Below are positions 31,990-43,636 of a DNA stretch of 64,000 nt, piece by piece. Every line of letters begins with the position of its first letter. The first letter of the stretch is position 1. Origin of the DNA: Luidia sarsii (lineage: Eukaryota; Echinodermata; Asteroidea; Paxillosida; Luidiidae); NCBI GenBank assembly GCA_949987565.1, contig OX465113.1, positions 6,632,551-6,696,550 on the forward strand, read 5' to 3'. The position numbers and the translations under genes are program-made. The notes under the pieces were generated by a model. That model was not told the DNA's origin. It searched no databases and saw only the letters and a program-made list of their open reading frames with translations.

Positions 31990-32610
31990 TTATGCTGGTC
32001 TCAAAATTTATTGGGCCTGACGTTTCGATTCTAGCAGGACCTTTCTACATGATGTGTGGAGGAGTGAGCACAAAAGAAGGATTATCAGAAATTAAGTTGC
32101 ATGGTGTTAGTCATAACCCTCCTGGATGTTGAGACCATGTGGTTGAATAGTCCGAAGACCCTTAATCCACATTTTCTCACGGCTAAGCTGGTCAGCATCA
32201 CTATGGTGACCAAGGGATTCTATGTCCAGGACACTCATATCTGATATTGAATGATCAGGGAGATTGAAGTGATACCCAACAGGGGTGTCCATTTCATCGG
32301 TTTTGATTGTAGACCTATGGCCATAGATACGGTTTTTGAGGGTGTTTTTGGTCTCGCCAACATACTGAACATTACAAACTCTACAAGAGATGAGGTATTA
32401 TGGTACGTGTTTGAGGTAGTGCAAGTGATAAAGCCATAGGTTGTGTGGTAAGTTCCAGAAGAATGTCCATTGAAAGAGTCTATTTCCTTGACATGTCTTG
32501 CAAACAATGCATTTTGAGGTACACTTAAATGTATCAAATTTGGTGGGAGGTGAAGTGTCCAAAGGGGGAACCTGTAGTCGGACAATTAAGTCAATTAAGT
32601 CATTTGATAC
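31990..32610 (-). mobile_element. Penelope-like 3' fragment (endonuclease, hammerhead-like tail)
   Basis: On the minus strand: SKCIVCKTC, EIDSFNGHSSGT, then the endonuclease core, with YVGET-KTP in a shifted frame, MDTPVGYHFNLPDHSISDMS and SREKMWIKGLRTIQPHGLN (32292-32107), ending with the hammerhead-like motif at 32016-32046. The frame is broken at several points. It appears to lie between two LINE fragments (30540-31500 and 33180-33845). Confidence 0.78.
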
Positions 32611-32640
32611 TGGACTAGTTTTACTCACTGACTTGAAAGA

Positions 32641-33179
32641 AAGTAATTTCTAGAGTTTGTTTTTGTTTTTGATTCGTTATTCGATTTTCGTTCACATCTT
32701 TTAGAGTTTAACCCTTCGTTGAAGGAGAACCTGATGTGGAAAGTATTGATTTCAAAATTAGTTTTGATAAGCTCTCTTGTGGACAACTGGATGGAGTGGA
32801 TCTTTAGTTTGTTTTCTATTAATTTAATTAAAAGTGTTGTTCATGAGTTTTTACTGTAATTGTTGAGGTTTCTCTCATTTTGATGAGACAATCCCGATTG
32901 TAAGGACATCTCGTTTAATGCATGCATGGACTGGGTTAGCCAGTACCTTCTCTTGTTTAATTTTTCTTATGGACCATAGCTGAGATGGCTATGACTGGAC
33001 CATGTTGTACTGACCACAGAGCTTGGCATGTGGCATTTTAGGGATTACAGCTGGCCAAGACTCATTAGTATAGGTAGTTAAGGGGTTTGACTTTGACTCA
33101 TGTATGGCTCATGCATACCTCATGACTCATGTATACCTTTGACTCGTGTATGACAATTTCTTATCATGTTTCCAGTGTT
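32641..33179. other. unassigned sequence
   Basis: Nothing recognised; small direct repeats of 'ctcatgtat' near 33098-33140. Confidence 0.4.
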
Positions 33180-33845
33180 TGTAAATCTGTGCAGTTCCAA
33201 CTTCGTAATTTAGGCATTATTCGCAAGTATACTTGACCCGCTCAGCAACTGAAAAACTGGTTCATGCTCTTATCTCGTCTCGCTTGCATTTTTGTAACTC
33301 TATTTGCTGTACCTCGCAATCAGCTTGCTCGACTCCAAAGACTCCAAAATTCTGCTGCACGTATTGTGACTCTTGTCAACTCGAGAGCTCACATTCAAGT
33401 ACACCCATTCTGCAGTCGTTACAGCGCTGGCTGCCTGTTTCTGACCGGATCAAGTATACAGCTGTTGCTACTGGTTTGTCACAGTTTGCATGATTCCGCT
33501 CCCCGATACAACTCCAACTTGCTAACCCACCCATCAGGCGCTTAAGATCCTCCGATTCCCTTTTGCTTGCTGTCCCTCATGTTCACAATTATGGGGTGAT
33601 CGATCTTTTCCTAATGCCGTCCCTGTCTCTGGAAATCACTGCTGCTCAATATTCGTTCCATTAATTCAATATATCTGAGTTCAAAATAGCCCTTAAACAC
33701 CACCTCTTTGTTAATAGTTATAATTGTTCTTAATAATGTTTGTTTTTCTTTACTGTTTTTCTTGTACTTGTACTACGCCATGAGCGTCTCTTGAGACGGA
33801 TACTGGCGCCCTATAAATGCCCGTTATTATTATTATTATTCACAA
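33180..33845 (+). pseudogene. CR1/L2-like LINE, RT C-terminal end and 3' tail
   Basis: In shifting frames: VHALISSRLHFCNS, then NQLARLQRLQNSAARIV, HSLHDSAPRYNSNLL and near 33640 WKSLLLNIRSINS; together these follow the well-known end of CR1/L2/Rex-type reverse transcriptases. The 3' end has 'gagcgtctcttgagacgg', 'actggcgccctataaatgcc' and an ATT-repeat (33824-33839), a typical LINE 3' terminus. Frameshifts and stops make it inactive. Confidence 0.75.
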
Positions 33846-34519
33846 TGTAGAACACAGTACAGTAAATGTAATGTGTGATGGTGGCTGCTCAGCACTCTGT
33901 TTATGACCAAGTGTGACTGTGACCCCCCCCCCCCCCATGATCTTGCTTTATTTAACCATAGACAGTAAACATGCACTGATTCCACTGTACTGGTAATCAT
34001 TTTTATTTAGTACTGGTGTAAAGAGTTTTGTTTTATGTAACCTTGTTTTAAGACCCCCTTAGATACACAGCAATAGACACATACCCACTGTATAGCTGAA
34101 GGATTGATCCCTCTTCTAAGAATGGAGTGACCCTTGAGCTGGAGCAGTGTTGGTCTGGGTGGTGTGGTCTGGCATGCCTTAGTGCCATTCAACCCACCCA
34201 ACAAACCGCCCCGCTCTCTGTTTCCTCCTTCCAGGTAATGAACTTTCCTTCATTTTTCATCTGTATAAACTATTCCTATATTGCTTGGTTTTTGTACAAC
34301 TTAAGAATCCTAAGTTAATTCTTTATTCTAATTCTTTTATAGTTTGAGAATTTAGTGTTTTGTGGTGAAAGAGAACAGAGAAAATATTCTTCAATATGTT
34401 TCAAGTATTCTTATTTTCAACAGCTTTTTTTTGTCATAAAACTTAAATCATAAAAGCTAGTATTAGGTAAGTTAATCTAAAATAACTCAGCCGTTTCCGG
34501 TTCCCGATTTGGGGCGCTC
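33846..34519. other. unassigned sequence before the minisatellite
   Basis: Holds a C-run (about 33922-33938), otherwise no recognised feature. Confidence 0.4.
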
Positions 34520-37500
34520 AAGGACGCTCCGATCGACGATCGACCCCTTCGGCTTGAGTTCTTGATTCTGCTCAAAGGACGCTCCGACGAACGGCAACCT
34601 CGACTGGGGTTCTTGACTGAGCTCAAAGGACGCTCCGACGAACGGCAACCTCGACTGCGGTTCTTGACTGAGCTCAAAAGACGCTCCGACGATCGACAAC
34701 CTCGACTGGGGTTCTTGACTGAGCTCAAAGGACGCCCCGACGATCGACAACCTCGACTGGGGTTCTTGACTGAGCTCAAAGGACGCTCCGACGATCGACA
34801 ACCTCGACTTGGGTTCTTGACTGAGCTCAAAGGACGCTCCGACGATCGGCAACCTCGACTGGGGTTCTTGACTGAGCTCAAAGGACGCTCCGACGATCGA
34901 CAACCTCGACTGGGGTTCTTGACTGAGCTCAAAGGACGCTCCGACGATCGACAACCTCGACTGGGGTTCTTGACTGAGCTCAAAGGACGCTCCGACGATC
35001 GGCAACCTCGACTGGGGTTCTTGACTGAGCTCAAAGGACGCCCCGACGATCGACAACCTCGACTGGGGTTCTTGACTGAGCTCAAAGGACGCCCCGACGA
35101 TCGACAACCTCGACTGGGGTTCTTGACTGAGCTCAAAGGACGCTCCGACGATCGGCAACCTCGACTGGGGTTCTTGACTGAGCTCAAAGGACGCTCCGAC
35201 GATCGACAACCTCGACTGGGGTTCTTGACTGAGCTCAAAGGACGCTCCGACGAACGGCAACCTCGACTGGGGTTCTTGACTGAGCTCAAAGGACGCTCCG
35301 ACGATCGACAACCTCGACTGGGGTTCTTGACTGAGCTCAAAGGACGCCCCGACGATCGACAACCTCGACTGGGGTTCTTGACTGAGCTCAAAGGACGCCC
35401 CGACGATCGACAACCTCGACTGGGGTTCTTGACTGAGCTCAAAGGACGCTCCGACGATCGGCAACCTCGACTGGGGTTCTTGACTGAGCTCAAAGGACGC
35501 TCCGACGATCGACAACCTCGACTGGGGTTCTTGACTGAGCTCAAAGGACGCTCCGACGAACGGCAACCTCGACTGGGGTTCTTGACTGAGCTCAAAGGAC
35601 GCTCCGACGATCGACAACCTCGACTGGGGTTCTTGACTGAGCTCAAAGGACGCTCCGACGAACGGCAACCTCGACTGGGGTTCTTGACTGAGCTCAAAGG
35701 ACGCTCCGACGATCGACAACCTCGACTGGGGTTCTTGACTGAGCTAAAAGGACGCTCCGACGATCTACAACCTCGACTGGGGTTCTTGAGTGAGCTCAAA
35801 GGACGCTCCGACGAACGGCAACCTCGACTGGGGTTCTTGACTGAGCTCAAAGGACGCTCCGACGATCGACAACCTCGACTGGGGTTCTTGACTGAGCTCA
35901 AAGGACGCTCCGACGAACGGCAACCTCAAAGGACGCTCCGACGATCGGCAACCTCGACTGGGGTTCTTGACTGAGCTCAAAGGACGCCCCGACGATCGAC
36001 AACCTCGACTGGGGTTCTTGACTGAGCTCAAAGGACGCTCCGACGATCGACAACCTCGACTGGGGTTCTTGACTGAGCTCAAAGGACGCCCCGACGATCG
36101 ACAACCTCGACTAGGGTTCTTGACTGAGCTCAAAGGACGCTCCGACGATCGACAACATCAAAGGACGCTCCAACGATCGGCAACCTCGACTGGGGTTCTT
36201 GACTGAGCTCAAGGGACGCTCCGACGATCGACAACCTCGACTGGGGTTCTTGACTGAGCTCAAAGGACGCTCCGACGATCGACAACCTCAAAGGACGCTC
36301 CGACGATCGGCAACCTCGACTGGGGTTCTTGACTGAGCTCAAAGGACGCTCCGACGATCGACAACCTCGACTGGGGTTCTTGACTGAGCTCAAAGGACGC
36401 TCCGACGATCGGCAAGCTCGACTGGGGTTCTTGACTGAGCTCAAAGGACGCTCCGACGATCGACAACCTCGACTGGGGTTCTTGACTGAGCTCAAAGGAC
36501 GCCCCGACGATCGACAACCTCGACTGGGGTTCTTGACTGAGCTCAAAGGACGCTCCGACGATCGACAACCTCGACTGGGGTTCTTGACTGAGCTCAAAGG
36601 ACGCTCCGACGAACGGCAACCTCGACTGGGGTTCTTGACTGAGCTCAAAGGACGCTCCGACGAACGGCAACCTCGACTGGGGTTCTTGACTGAGCTCAAA
36701 GGACGCTCCGACGATCGACAACCTCGACTGGGGTTCTTGACTGAGCTCAAAGGACGCCCCGACGATCGACAACCTCGACTGGGGTTCTTGATTGAGCTCA
36801 AAGGACGCCCCGACGATCGACAACCTCGACTGGGGTTCTTGACTGAGCTCAAAGGACGCTCCGACGAACGGCAACCTCGACTGGGGTTCTTGACTGAGCT
36901 CAAAGGACGCCCCGACGATCGACAACCTCGACTAGGGTTCTTGACTGAGCTCAAAGGACGCTCCGACGATCGACAACCTCAAAGGACGCTCCAACGATCG
37001 GCAACCTCGACTGGGGTTCTTGACTGAGCTCAAGGGACGCTCCGACGATCGACAACCTCGACTGGGTTTCTTGACTGAGCTCAAAGGACGCTCCGACGAT
37101 CGACAACCTCAAAGGACGCTCCGACGATCGGCAACCTCGACTGGGGTTCTTGACTGAGCTCAAAGGACGCTCCGACGATCGACAACCTCGACTGGGGTTC
37201 TTGACTGAGCTCAAAGGACGCTCCGACGATCGACAACCTCAAAGGACGCTCCGACGAACGGCAACCTCGACTGGGGTTCTTGACTGAGCTCAAAGGACGC
37301 TCCGACGATCAACAACCTCGACTGGGGTTCTTGACTGAGCTCAAAGGACGCTCCGACGATCGACAACCTCAAAGGACGCTCCGACGATCGGCAACCTCGA
37401 CTGGGGTTCTTGACTGAGCTCAAAGGACGCTCCGACGAACGGCAACCTCGACTGGGGTTCTTGACTGAGCTCAAAGGACTCTCCGACGATCGACAACCTC

Positions 37501-38256
37501 GACTGGGGTTCTTGACTGAGCTCAAAGGACGCCCCGACGATCGACAACCTCGACTGGGGTTCTTGACTGAGCTCAAAGGACGCTCCGACGATCGGCAAGC
37601 TCGACTGGGGTTCTTGACTGAGCTCAAAGGACGCTCCGACGATCGACAACCTCGACTGGGGTTCTTGACTGAGCTCAAAGGACGCCCGACGATCGACAAC
37701 CTCGACTGGGGTTCTTGACTGAGCTCAAAGGACGCCCCGACGATCGACAACCTCGACTGGGGTTCTTGACTGAGCTCAAAGGACGCTCCGACGATCGACA
37801 ACCTCAAAGGACGCTCCGACGAACGACAACCTCGACTGGGGTTCCTGACTGAGCTCAAAGGACGCTCCGACAATCGGCAACCTCGACTGGGGTTCTTGAC
37901 TGAGCTCAAAGGACGCTCCGACGATCGACAACCTCGACTGGGGTTCTTGACTGAGCTCAAAGGACGCTCCGACGATCGACAACCTCGACTGGGGTTCTTG
38001 ACTGAGCTCAAAGGACGCTCCGACGATCGACAACCTCGACTGGGGTTCTTGACTGAGCTCAAAGGACGCCCCGACGATCGACAACCTCGACTGGGGTTCT
38101 TGACTGAGCTCAAAGGACGCTCCGACGATCGACAACCTCGACTGGGGTTCTTGACTGAGCTCAAAGGACGCTCCGACGATCGGCAACCTCGACTGGGGTT
38201 CTTGACTGAGCTCAAAGGACGCTCCGACGATCGACAACCTCGACTGGGGTTCTTGA
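34520..38256. repeat. 51-bp minisatellite, about 70 units
   Basis: The unit contains GAGCTCAAAGGACGCTCCGA, CGATCGACAACCTCGACTGG and GGTTCTTGACT. Three common variants differ at GATCGACA/GAACGGCA/GATCGGCA and at GCTCC/GCCCC. Because 51 is a multiple of 3, one forward and two reverse frames stay open (17-residue repeats such as SSVKNPSRGCRSSERPL), giving long artificial ORFs. About eight units are shortened to 28 bp by loss of the same 23 bases, which breaks these frames and argues against coding. Between 36131-36260 and 36951-37470 units group as 51+51+28 = 130 bp. It is strikingly GC-rich against AT-rich flanks. Confidence 0.97.
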
Positions 38257-38474
38257 TCGACGTATGTGTTTTGAATTGATGTACGCGTTTTGCAATTAGC
38301 TTTCATAGGTCCGCCATTTTGTCTTCTCCACATTATCACCTCCTTGTCCCGTTCTATCAATCACTCTCGGACTCCTCATTAACACCCTTTGTTTCGTCCA
38401 ATCGCGCCTCTTAGTTCCACCATTATTCTGACAATCGACGCCCTTTGCTCTGGCCGATCGGAACTCGTAGGTCC
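38257..38474. other. flank of the minisatellite
   Basis: Unique-looking sequence with no conserved frame. Confidence 0.4.
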
Positions 38475-38560
38475 CCATTGTCCCGTAGAGACTTCCAGGT
38501 CTTCCATTGTCCCGTAGAGATTTCTAGGTCTTCCATTGTCCCGTAGAGATTCCCAGGGCC
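38475..38560. repeat. 29-bp tandem repeat, three copies
   Basis: Units starting CCATTGTCCCGTAGAGA occur at 38475, 38504 and 38533. Just after them (38567-38700) the octamer-like ATGCTAAT recurs several times. Confidence 0.9.
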
Positions 38561-38879
38561 CCTCTTGTTATGCTAATGTATGCTAATACACGCAAATTAA
38601 TCCCTTTGTCATGCTAATGTATGCAAATATACCCAAATTTGCTAATGAGATCCATTGATATGCTCATCCGCTCTATTTTTATGCTAATATGCATACTATT
38701 CTTTTGTTTTGTCCGATCAAGACCCAACACACTACTCACTTCCCTTATCAACACCTCAAAACAAGACACTAGTTCGCAAATTTACTTTCCCCCCCCCCTT
38801 TTTTTGTTCCTCTTGCCCAGCTCACAAGGGTAAACGTCAGGCTGGCAGAGCTGAACAGGAGGTTGAATGATCGTTCTTA

Positions 38880-39780
38880 TTTTAGACAGAAGAGTGGTCT
38901 AGTGGGGAGTCTAGATACATTATGCAGTAAAATCACGGCACCGCATACCACGTGACGGGCAGCAGAGTGGAATAGATACATCCGGAAGATGTAAAGTTTC
39001 TGGTCGATAGAGTTTCAAGGGGAAAAACACAAGTTCATGTTCTCGGGTGTCGTTATCTAGGCAAGCAAGGGCTCCACAAGTGCGGTTGTCAGAGGAACTT
39101 AGCAGCAGGAACGATAGATTCGTACATAGGACAGTTGAGAGCGCATTTTAACGCAATAGGGTGCGGCAGCCCATGGAACCCGCGAACCAAAGAAGGGAAT
39201 CCATGCATATCAGAACCGGTCAAGCGGTATTTGAAGGCTATTCGATTGGAGTAGGCCGAAACGCATATCACTCCTTAACAAGCGGCGCCAATCTTCTCCT
39301 ACTAACTCCGATGGCTAGCGGGTGAGATTCGGGGGCGTACTCGAAGGATAGTCGATGCAAAGAGGGTAAGCTTTATCAATCATTTCATCTTTCTGAGTGC
39401 TCCTCTGCTTAATTGTGGTGGGCGGGGGATCGCGCCGCGGACCTGGGTCGAACCAAAACATGTGAAGTGTCAAGAATCGATGGCAGTAACCTACTTTTAA
39501 ACCACACAATTGGTAAGACAGTATAGGGCGGGTAGTTCATCTCTAATCGTCCTATCGAAGTTGGAGGATAATGAAATGGACCCGGTCGGTGCATGCAACA
39601 GACAACCTGGTAGCGTTTGCTCACACTCACGGATACGACCTGATGGACGGTTATCTCTTCCGTCCATCCACGCCGAACCGCAAGGCCGTAGTTAACAAGC
39701 CGTTTGTGGGGAATAACCCCAACCACCTCCTGAAACTTAATTTCTCGGCTTCACCGGATCAAGAGCTAGGATCTTAAGTC
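38880..39780 (+). pseudogene. tyrosine-recombinase-like gene of a DIRS/Crypton-type element (decayed)
   Basis: The frame near 39085 reads LAAGTIDSYIGQLRAHFNAI, then GSPWNPRTKEGNPC and SEPVKRYLKAI; after stops, 39590-39740 gives LMDGYLFRPSTPN and VVNKPFVGN. This pattern (DSYIGQLRAHFN, GNPC..., VKRYLK, then GYLFRP and NKPFVG) resembles the N-terminal and middle parts of tyrosine recombinases found in animal DIRS/Crypton elements. The catalytic Arg-His-Arg-Tyr end was not found. It is assigned by recalled family pattern, so moderately uncertain. Confidence 0.5.
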
Positions 39781-39812
39781 CAGAGCGCATGGAGGAAGGG
39801 CTGGGGTGGCCG

Positions 39813-40434
39813 TCACCCTAAGGTTGTTAGGAGCAACTGAGCAACAAAATTATTCATGGACCACTGCGCGTTGGGCGACACGACAGATGTTTTAACACCC
39901 GAGGTACCCGGGACTGGGTCCCCGGAAAAGAACTTGAGGGGACGTCCATTTTTGCCCTGTGGCACGTTTAATGGTAGAGCCATCAGGTCCAATGTGAATC
40001 CAGTGTCTCCTCCAAACTCTGCCTGTAGAGATCGCAATAGGGATGGCGCAAGCCTTGAATCTGCTATGTCTTTTTGCACATTGAACGGGGCTCATCCCCT
40101 GTGTCTTTTTGCACATTGAACGGGGCTCATCCCCTTTTTAGTGCCTCCCTCGTGATTGATTATATGCCACTACTGTGGTGTTGTCGCACTTGATCAGGAT
40201 GGACCGATCGTGGATGTGCGAGTGGAAATGCCGTAGGGCATTGAATACCGCTTGCATCTCCAACACATTGATGTGAAGAGACTGTGGTTTCAGACTCCAT
40301 ACACCCTCGGCCTGTCGAAGTGACAAATGGCAACGAGGCGCGTCTGCTCTCCTCCCCAACAACACGATGTTTGAGAAGAGAAGGCTGTGGACGAAGGCCC
40401 AGATGCACTTCATTCTGACAAGATGTATGTACAT
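39813..40434 (-). pseudogene. DIRS-like RNase H end, minus strand
   Basis: 40434-40138 reads SLKPQSLHINVLEMQAVFNA and SILIKCDNTTVVAYNQSRG, the same RNase H blocks as at 11400-11560 (LHINMLELLAVQ, IKSDNSTVVSY). The following region 40079-39813 (LLRSLQAEFGGDT, FTLDLMALPLNV, KFFSGDPVPGTSG) fits the domain after RNase H in DIRS-type polyproteins. It runs towards the plus-strand recombinase-like piece. A 35-bp tandem duplication (40068-40135) lies within it. Confidence 0.6.
40068..40137. repeat. 35-bp direct tandem duplication
   Basis: TGTCTTTTTGCACATTGAAC and the following 13 bases occur at 40068 and again at 40103, identical over 33 bases. It probably arose by slippage and shifts the minus-strand DIRS-like frame. 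Confidence 0.9.
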
Positions 40435-40529
40435 TACCTTCTCAGCGGTGGGGTCTGACCACAGGATGGTGGTGTAAAAGGTACGACTCAGTCTCTAGGC
40501 ATCGCCCAAGATGGCACACGGGAGAGTGG

Positions 40530-40575
40530 TAGTCAGTAATTAAGCAGTTTGCAACATTTTTGGTATTTTACTTCA
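40530..40575 (+). repeat. Penelope tail fragment
   Basis: 'gtcagtaattaagcagtttg' and 'caacatttttggtatttta' match the terminal tail of the Penelope fragments at 2550-2600 and 42905-42960. Confidence 0.6.
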
Positions 40576-40768
40576 ACGTTATTCAAGTCACGTCTGTCTG
40601 AGACGTGACTTGTCAGTATACGTACACGCCGGCGACCTGACAGATGGCCCGAATATCGGTCAGGCGTGACCCCCGGGGCCTCCCCTAGGTATGTGCCCAT
40701 AGTGCTTGCACGAGCTAAGAATTATAATAAGCCCAGACAGACTGAGGTTATAGAGGACTATTTGGGAA

Positions 40769-40850
40769 GGCTGGATATCCCAGGTGGTAAGAGTGCTGCA
40801 TGGTACGTACAACAAAAGGTCTCGGGTTCAAGTCCCGATCGATCCATTTT
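40769..40850 (+). repeat. tRNA-like sequence (SINE head or tRNA pseudogene)
   Basis: A perfect T arm (TCGGG TTCAAGT CCCGA) with a B box GGTTCAAGTCC, a D-loop-like CAGGTGGTAAGAG upstream at tRNA distance and a TTTT run after GATCCA. The D stem and anticodon stem do not fold well, so this is not called a functional tRNA. Confidence 0.4.
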
Positions 40851-40859
40851 GCCAAGTAC

Positions 40860-41480
40860 CCAATTTCCGGACATTCCAAATTTGAGAAAATGACTTAGTC
40901 ATCAGGAAGTTTGGAATGGTGAAATTGAGCGACCATTGGAGCAAAGAGTTCGCTTTACAAATACCGCCCTCTATTTGTTAGCACTTAATAATTATTTGGG
41001 TTGCCACGGTTTTTCTCATGACTTGGTTGACGGATTGAGCCCCAACCGTACGCAGGTGTGTTGTTTCGTGTTGTACGAGTGGTGGATGCTCAAGGGTAAC
41101 AATGAGCTGCAGGAAAAGTATGCCGTGGAAGTCCGGAAACGGTTCCAGGCTCTGACGGTGGAGGGGGTTCGTGAAAGCAAACGTAGGTGCAGCGCAGAAG
41201 TGTATCAACAAGGTCCCAATACAGAAGAAGGCGGCGATGGCCTCTTCAGACCCACGAGTCATGAGAGCTAGGGAGGAGATGGAGGCAGCATACAATGCTC
41301 TCGCAGCAGACGGAAACACTACCTGCCGTGAAGATTCTTTCAATACGAAACCAGCTCTGGGCGGCACGGTGCTTAGGCTGCCCGCTCGAGCGGTACCACT
41401 ACCCTGGGTTCCGTGGTCACTTGCGCCAGTGACCCGTGGGTAGAAGCGGGCATCTCGGCCGCGCTATGCGGTGACTCGGG
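40860..41480 (+). other. unassigned, partly open frames
   Basis: 40936-41271 is open (FTNTALYLLALNNYLGC ... VLYEWWMLKG ... EVRKRFQAL), and 41171-41443 overlaps it (SSDPRVMRAREEMEAAYNAL). Composition is GC-richer than the flanks and the sequence next to it is transposon-derived, so an uncharacterised transposon ORF is likely. Not recognised. Confidence 0.3.
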
Positions 41481-41847
41481 GTATAGGGAGGCAAATTGGC
41501 GGGTAGAACGTCTCGTTTGCCTTTGAAGCTGCGCGCCGTGGTCCGGCGTCCCTTACTAGGCAGCTTCTAGGCAGCATCTTCATGGTCGGCTGGCTATCCC
41601 CGTTGTCAGCGGCCAGTGAAGCGGGCTTATTGCAGCCCGGTCCATGGCCTACGGGGAGCCGGGGGAGACAACGTCCGTGTCCGGGCGGTGGGATGAAGTC
41701 TGCGAATGGGGAAGAACGGCCCCGGAAGATTCAAGGTCAGAGAACGTCTCCCCTAGGGGGTTTGGCGACACCGTGGAACCCACGTACAACGATACAGCTC
41801 CACCAATTACACTTACCGACGTAAGCGTAAGGATCAATATCTCTATG

Positions 41848-42965
41848 CCTCCAGTTGTCACAGCTTACGCTAGGCCAGATTGAGGCGCATAATTATGTTC
41901 CAATGAGTCTGACTTTCGCCGCCATACACAAGTATATTGGCCAGCAACTTGGTTGCTAGAGGCTATAGTTCTTGCCAAGTGAGAATTCCATTGCTAAAGT
42001 CTATTCCATTCCCAGAAGTTCGGCTCTCAAACAAAAGCCACCATGGTCACAAGGACAATCCCTAGGTTCCCGTAGTAGTTTGTTACTTCCTACCACCCTT
42101 CTCTTCCTCTTCTTAGTAGGAAGGTAACTAAGGAAAACCACAATATTCTCCACACTTCAGATCGTCTGGCTGATGCCATTCCAAATTCGCATGTTTCGGC
42201 TTTCAGGCACCCCCGTAACCTGGGTGACATAATAATATTGTCTGAGCACAGGTTCCCCCTTTAGACAGTTCACCTCCCACTAAATTTGGTACATTTAAGT
42301 GTACCTCGAAATACATTTGTTTGCAAGACACATGTCAAGGAAATAGACTCTTTCAATGGACATTTTACTGGAACTACCCACACGACCTATGGCTCTACCT
42401 TTCACTACCTCAAACATTATACCTCATCTCTTGTAGAGTTTGTAATGTTCAGTATGTTGGCGAGACCAAAACACCCTCAAAAAACGTATCTACAATCAAA
42501 ACCGGTAAAATGGACACCCCTGTTGGGTATATCACTTCCATCCCCCTGATCATTCGATATCAGATATGAGTGTCCTGGACATAGAATCACTTGGTCACTG
42601 TAGTAATACTGTCCGTCTTTGCCGTGAGAAAATGTGGATGAAGCGTCTTCGGACTATTCAACCACATGGTCTCAACATCCAGGAGGGTAATGACTAACAA
42701 CATGCAGCTTTCTGATTATCCTTCTTTAGTGTTCACTCCTCCACACTTCTCTCTTTGTTCTTTCCCCCTCTTCTCACTAATCCCATCTTTGTCCTTTGTT
42801 TCTTTTCCGTGTCATATTCACTCTCTTCCCACTTCCTTCGTGTACATGTATGTATGTGTTTTGTCCTGCTAGGATCGAAACATCAGGCCCACTAAATTTT
42901 GAGATTTGCATTTTGGTAATTTTAGTCAGTAAGCAGTTTGCAACATTTTGGTATATCACTTTAAG
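41848..42965 (+). mobile_element. Penelope-like 3' fragment (linker, endonuclease, tail)
   Basis: From 'gcctccagttgtcac' (the SSCHP region) through the linker (frame-shifted copies of SNESDFRRH and NLVARG), KFGTFKC at 42280, ETYFNGHFTGT, LISCRVCNVQYVGETKT (42420-42475), MDTPVGY, then REKMWMKRLRTIQP (42625). A degenerate hammerhead-like motif (42863-42886) and the tail follow. Same family as 1416-2600; independently frame-damaged. Confidence 0.78.
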
Positions 42966-43139
42966 TCAATACTTAGCAAAATATAAATCCAGCAAAGAAC
43001 AAAATCCAGGAGAACACGTCATTGAAAACTGTGTACGTCCTACGCTGGTTGCCGCTAGGAAACTTACATGGCGGGTATGCCGCGGGGCAAGCTGGGAGGC
43101 TATAGTGTGAAATCTTAGCGAATGTATTACGCCCTCTGG

Positions 43140-43460
43140 GGAAATATACAACAGTAGTAAGATAAGCGCGGTAGATCCACAGGACTTTCCCTCAATGCAA
43201 AGAAGACGAAGTACATGGTCATCAACAAATCTACCAAATCTGACATCACCTCGGCTCGCGACGTCAGTTGTAGAAAAGCTCAAGCTTGGTCTGCTTTGCA
43301 TTAATTGAGGAAAGTTTGGCAATCCTCGATCCAGAAGGCCACCAAGAACATCAATAGTATCCATCATTCTGTATGGTCGAGTCCTGGGTCTTGTCCACTT
43401 CGCTTTCCTAATCCTTGGACGGCACATAATACAATAATATTAGAATGTTACATGCGATCC
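43140..43460 (+). pseudogene. RTE-like LINE reverse transcriptase fragment, first part
   Basis: Reads GLSLNAKKTKYMVINKS and, after frame changes, VSCRKAQAWSALH, LRKVWQSSIQKATK and ECYMRS. These are the post-catalytic (thumb) blocks of RTE-like LINE RTs (LNAKKTK.MVI; RKAQAWSAL; RKVW.SSI). The frame is cut at about 43460 by a MITE and resumes at 47775. Confidence 0.7.
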
Positions 43461-43636
43461 TGCAGCCGATTTCACGAAGCTTCAAATGTTGCGTCGTACG
43501 CAACATTTTGTTGCGTAACATTTTGCTGCCTTTTCTAAAATAATAGTGCACAAAAGAGCCATTGTGGCGCAAGACTTACTCAAAATTTTGTACGTTGCGT
43601 AACTTACGCAACTTTTCTTGAAATCGGCTGCTGGGC
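43461..43636. mobile_element. MITE with CAGCCGATTTCA termini
   Basis: The ends CAGCCGATTTCACGAAG and CTTGAAATCGGCTG are inverted. CTG flanks both sides (a 3-bp duplication). The interior has several inverted TTGCGTAAC/GTTACGCAA blocks. Other copies lie at 55258-56163. It interrupts the LINE RT frame. Confidence 0.75.

Noticed and set aside
34562..35974. Long open frames (over 400 codons) over the minisatellite on both strands
   Set aside because: They arise because the 51-bp unit is a multiple of three without stops in three frames. The 28-bp units break the frames, and no start context, domain or splice structure supports a protein.
34520..38256. CRISPR-like array
   Set aside because: Repeats are directly adjacent with no unique spacers and the genome is eukaryotic.
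40769..40850. Functional tRNA gene
   Set aside because: Only the T arm is perfect; the D and anticodon stems do not pair and no normal anticodon loop can be placed.
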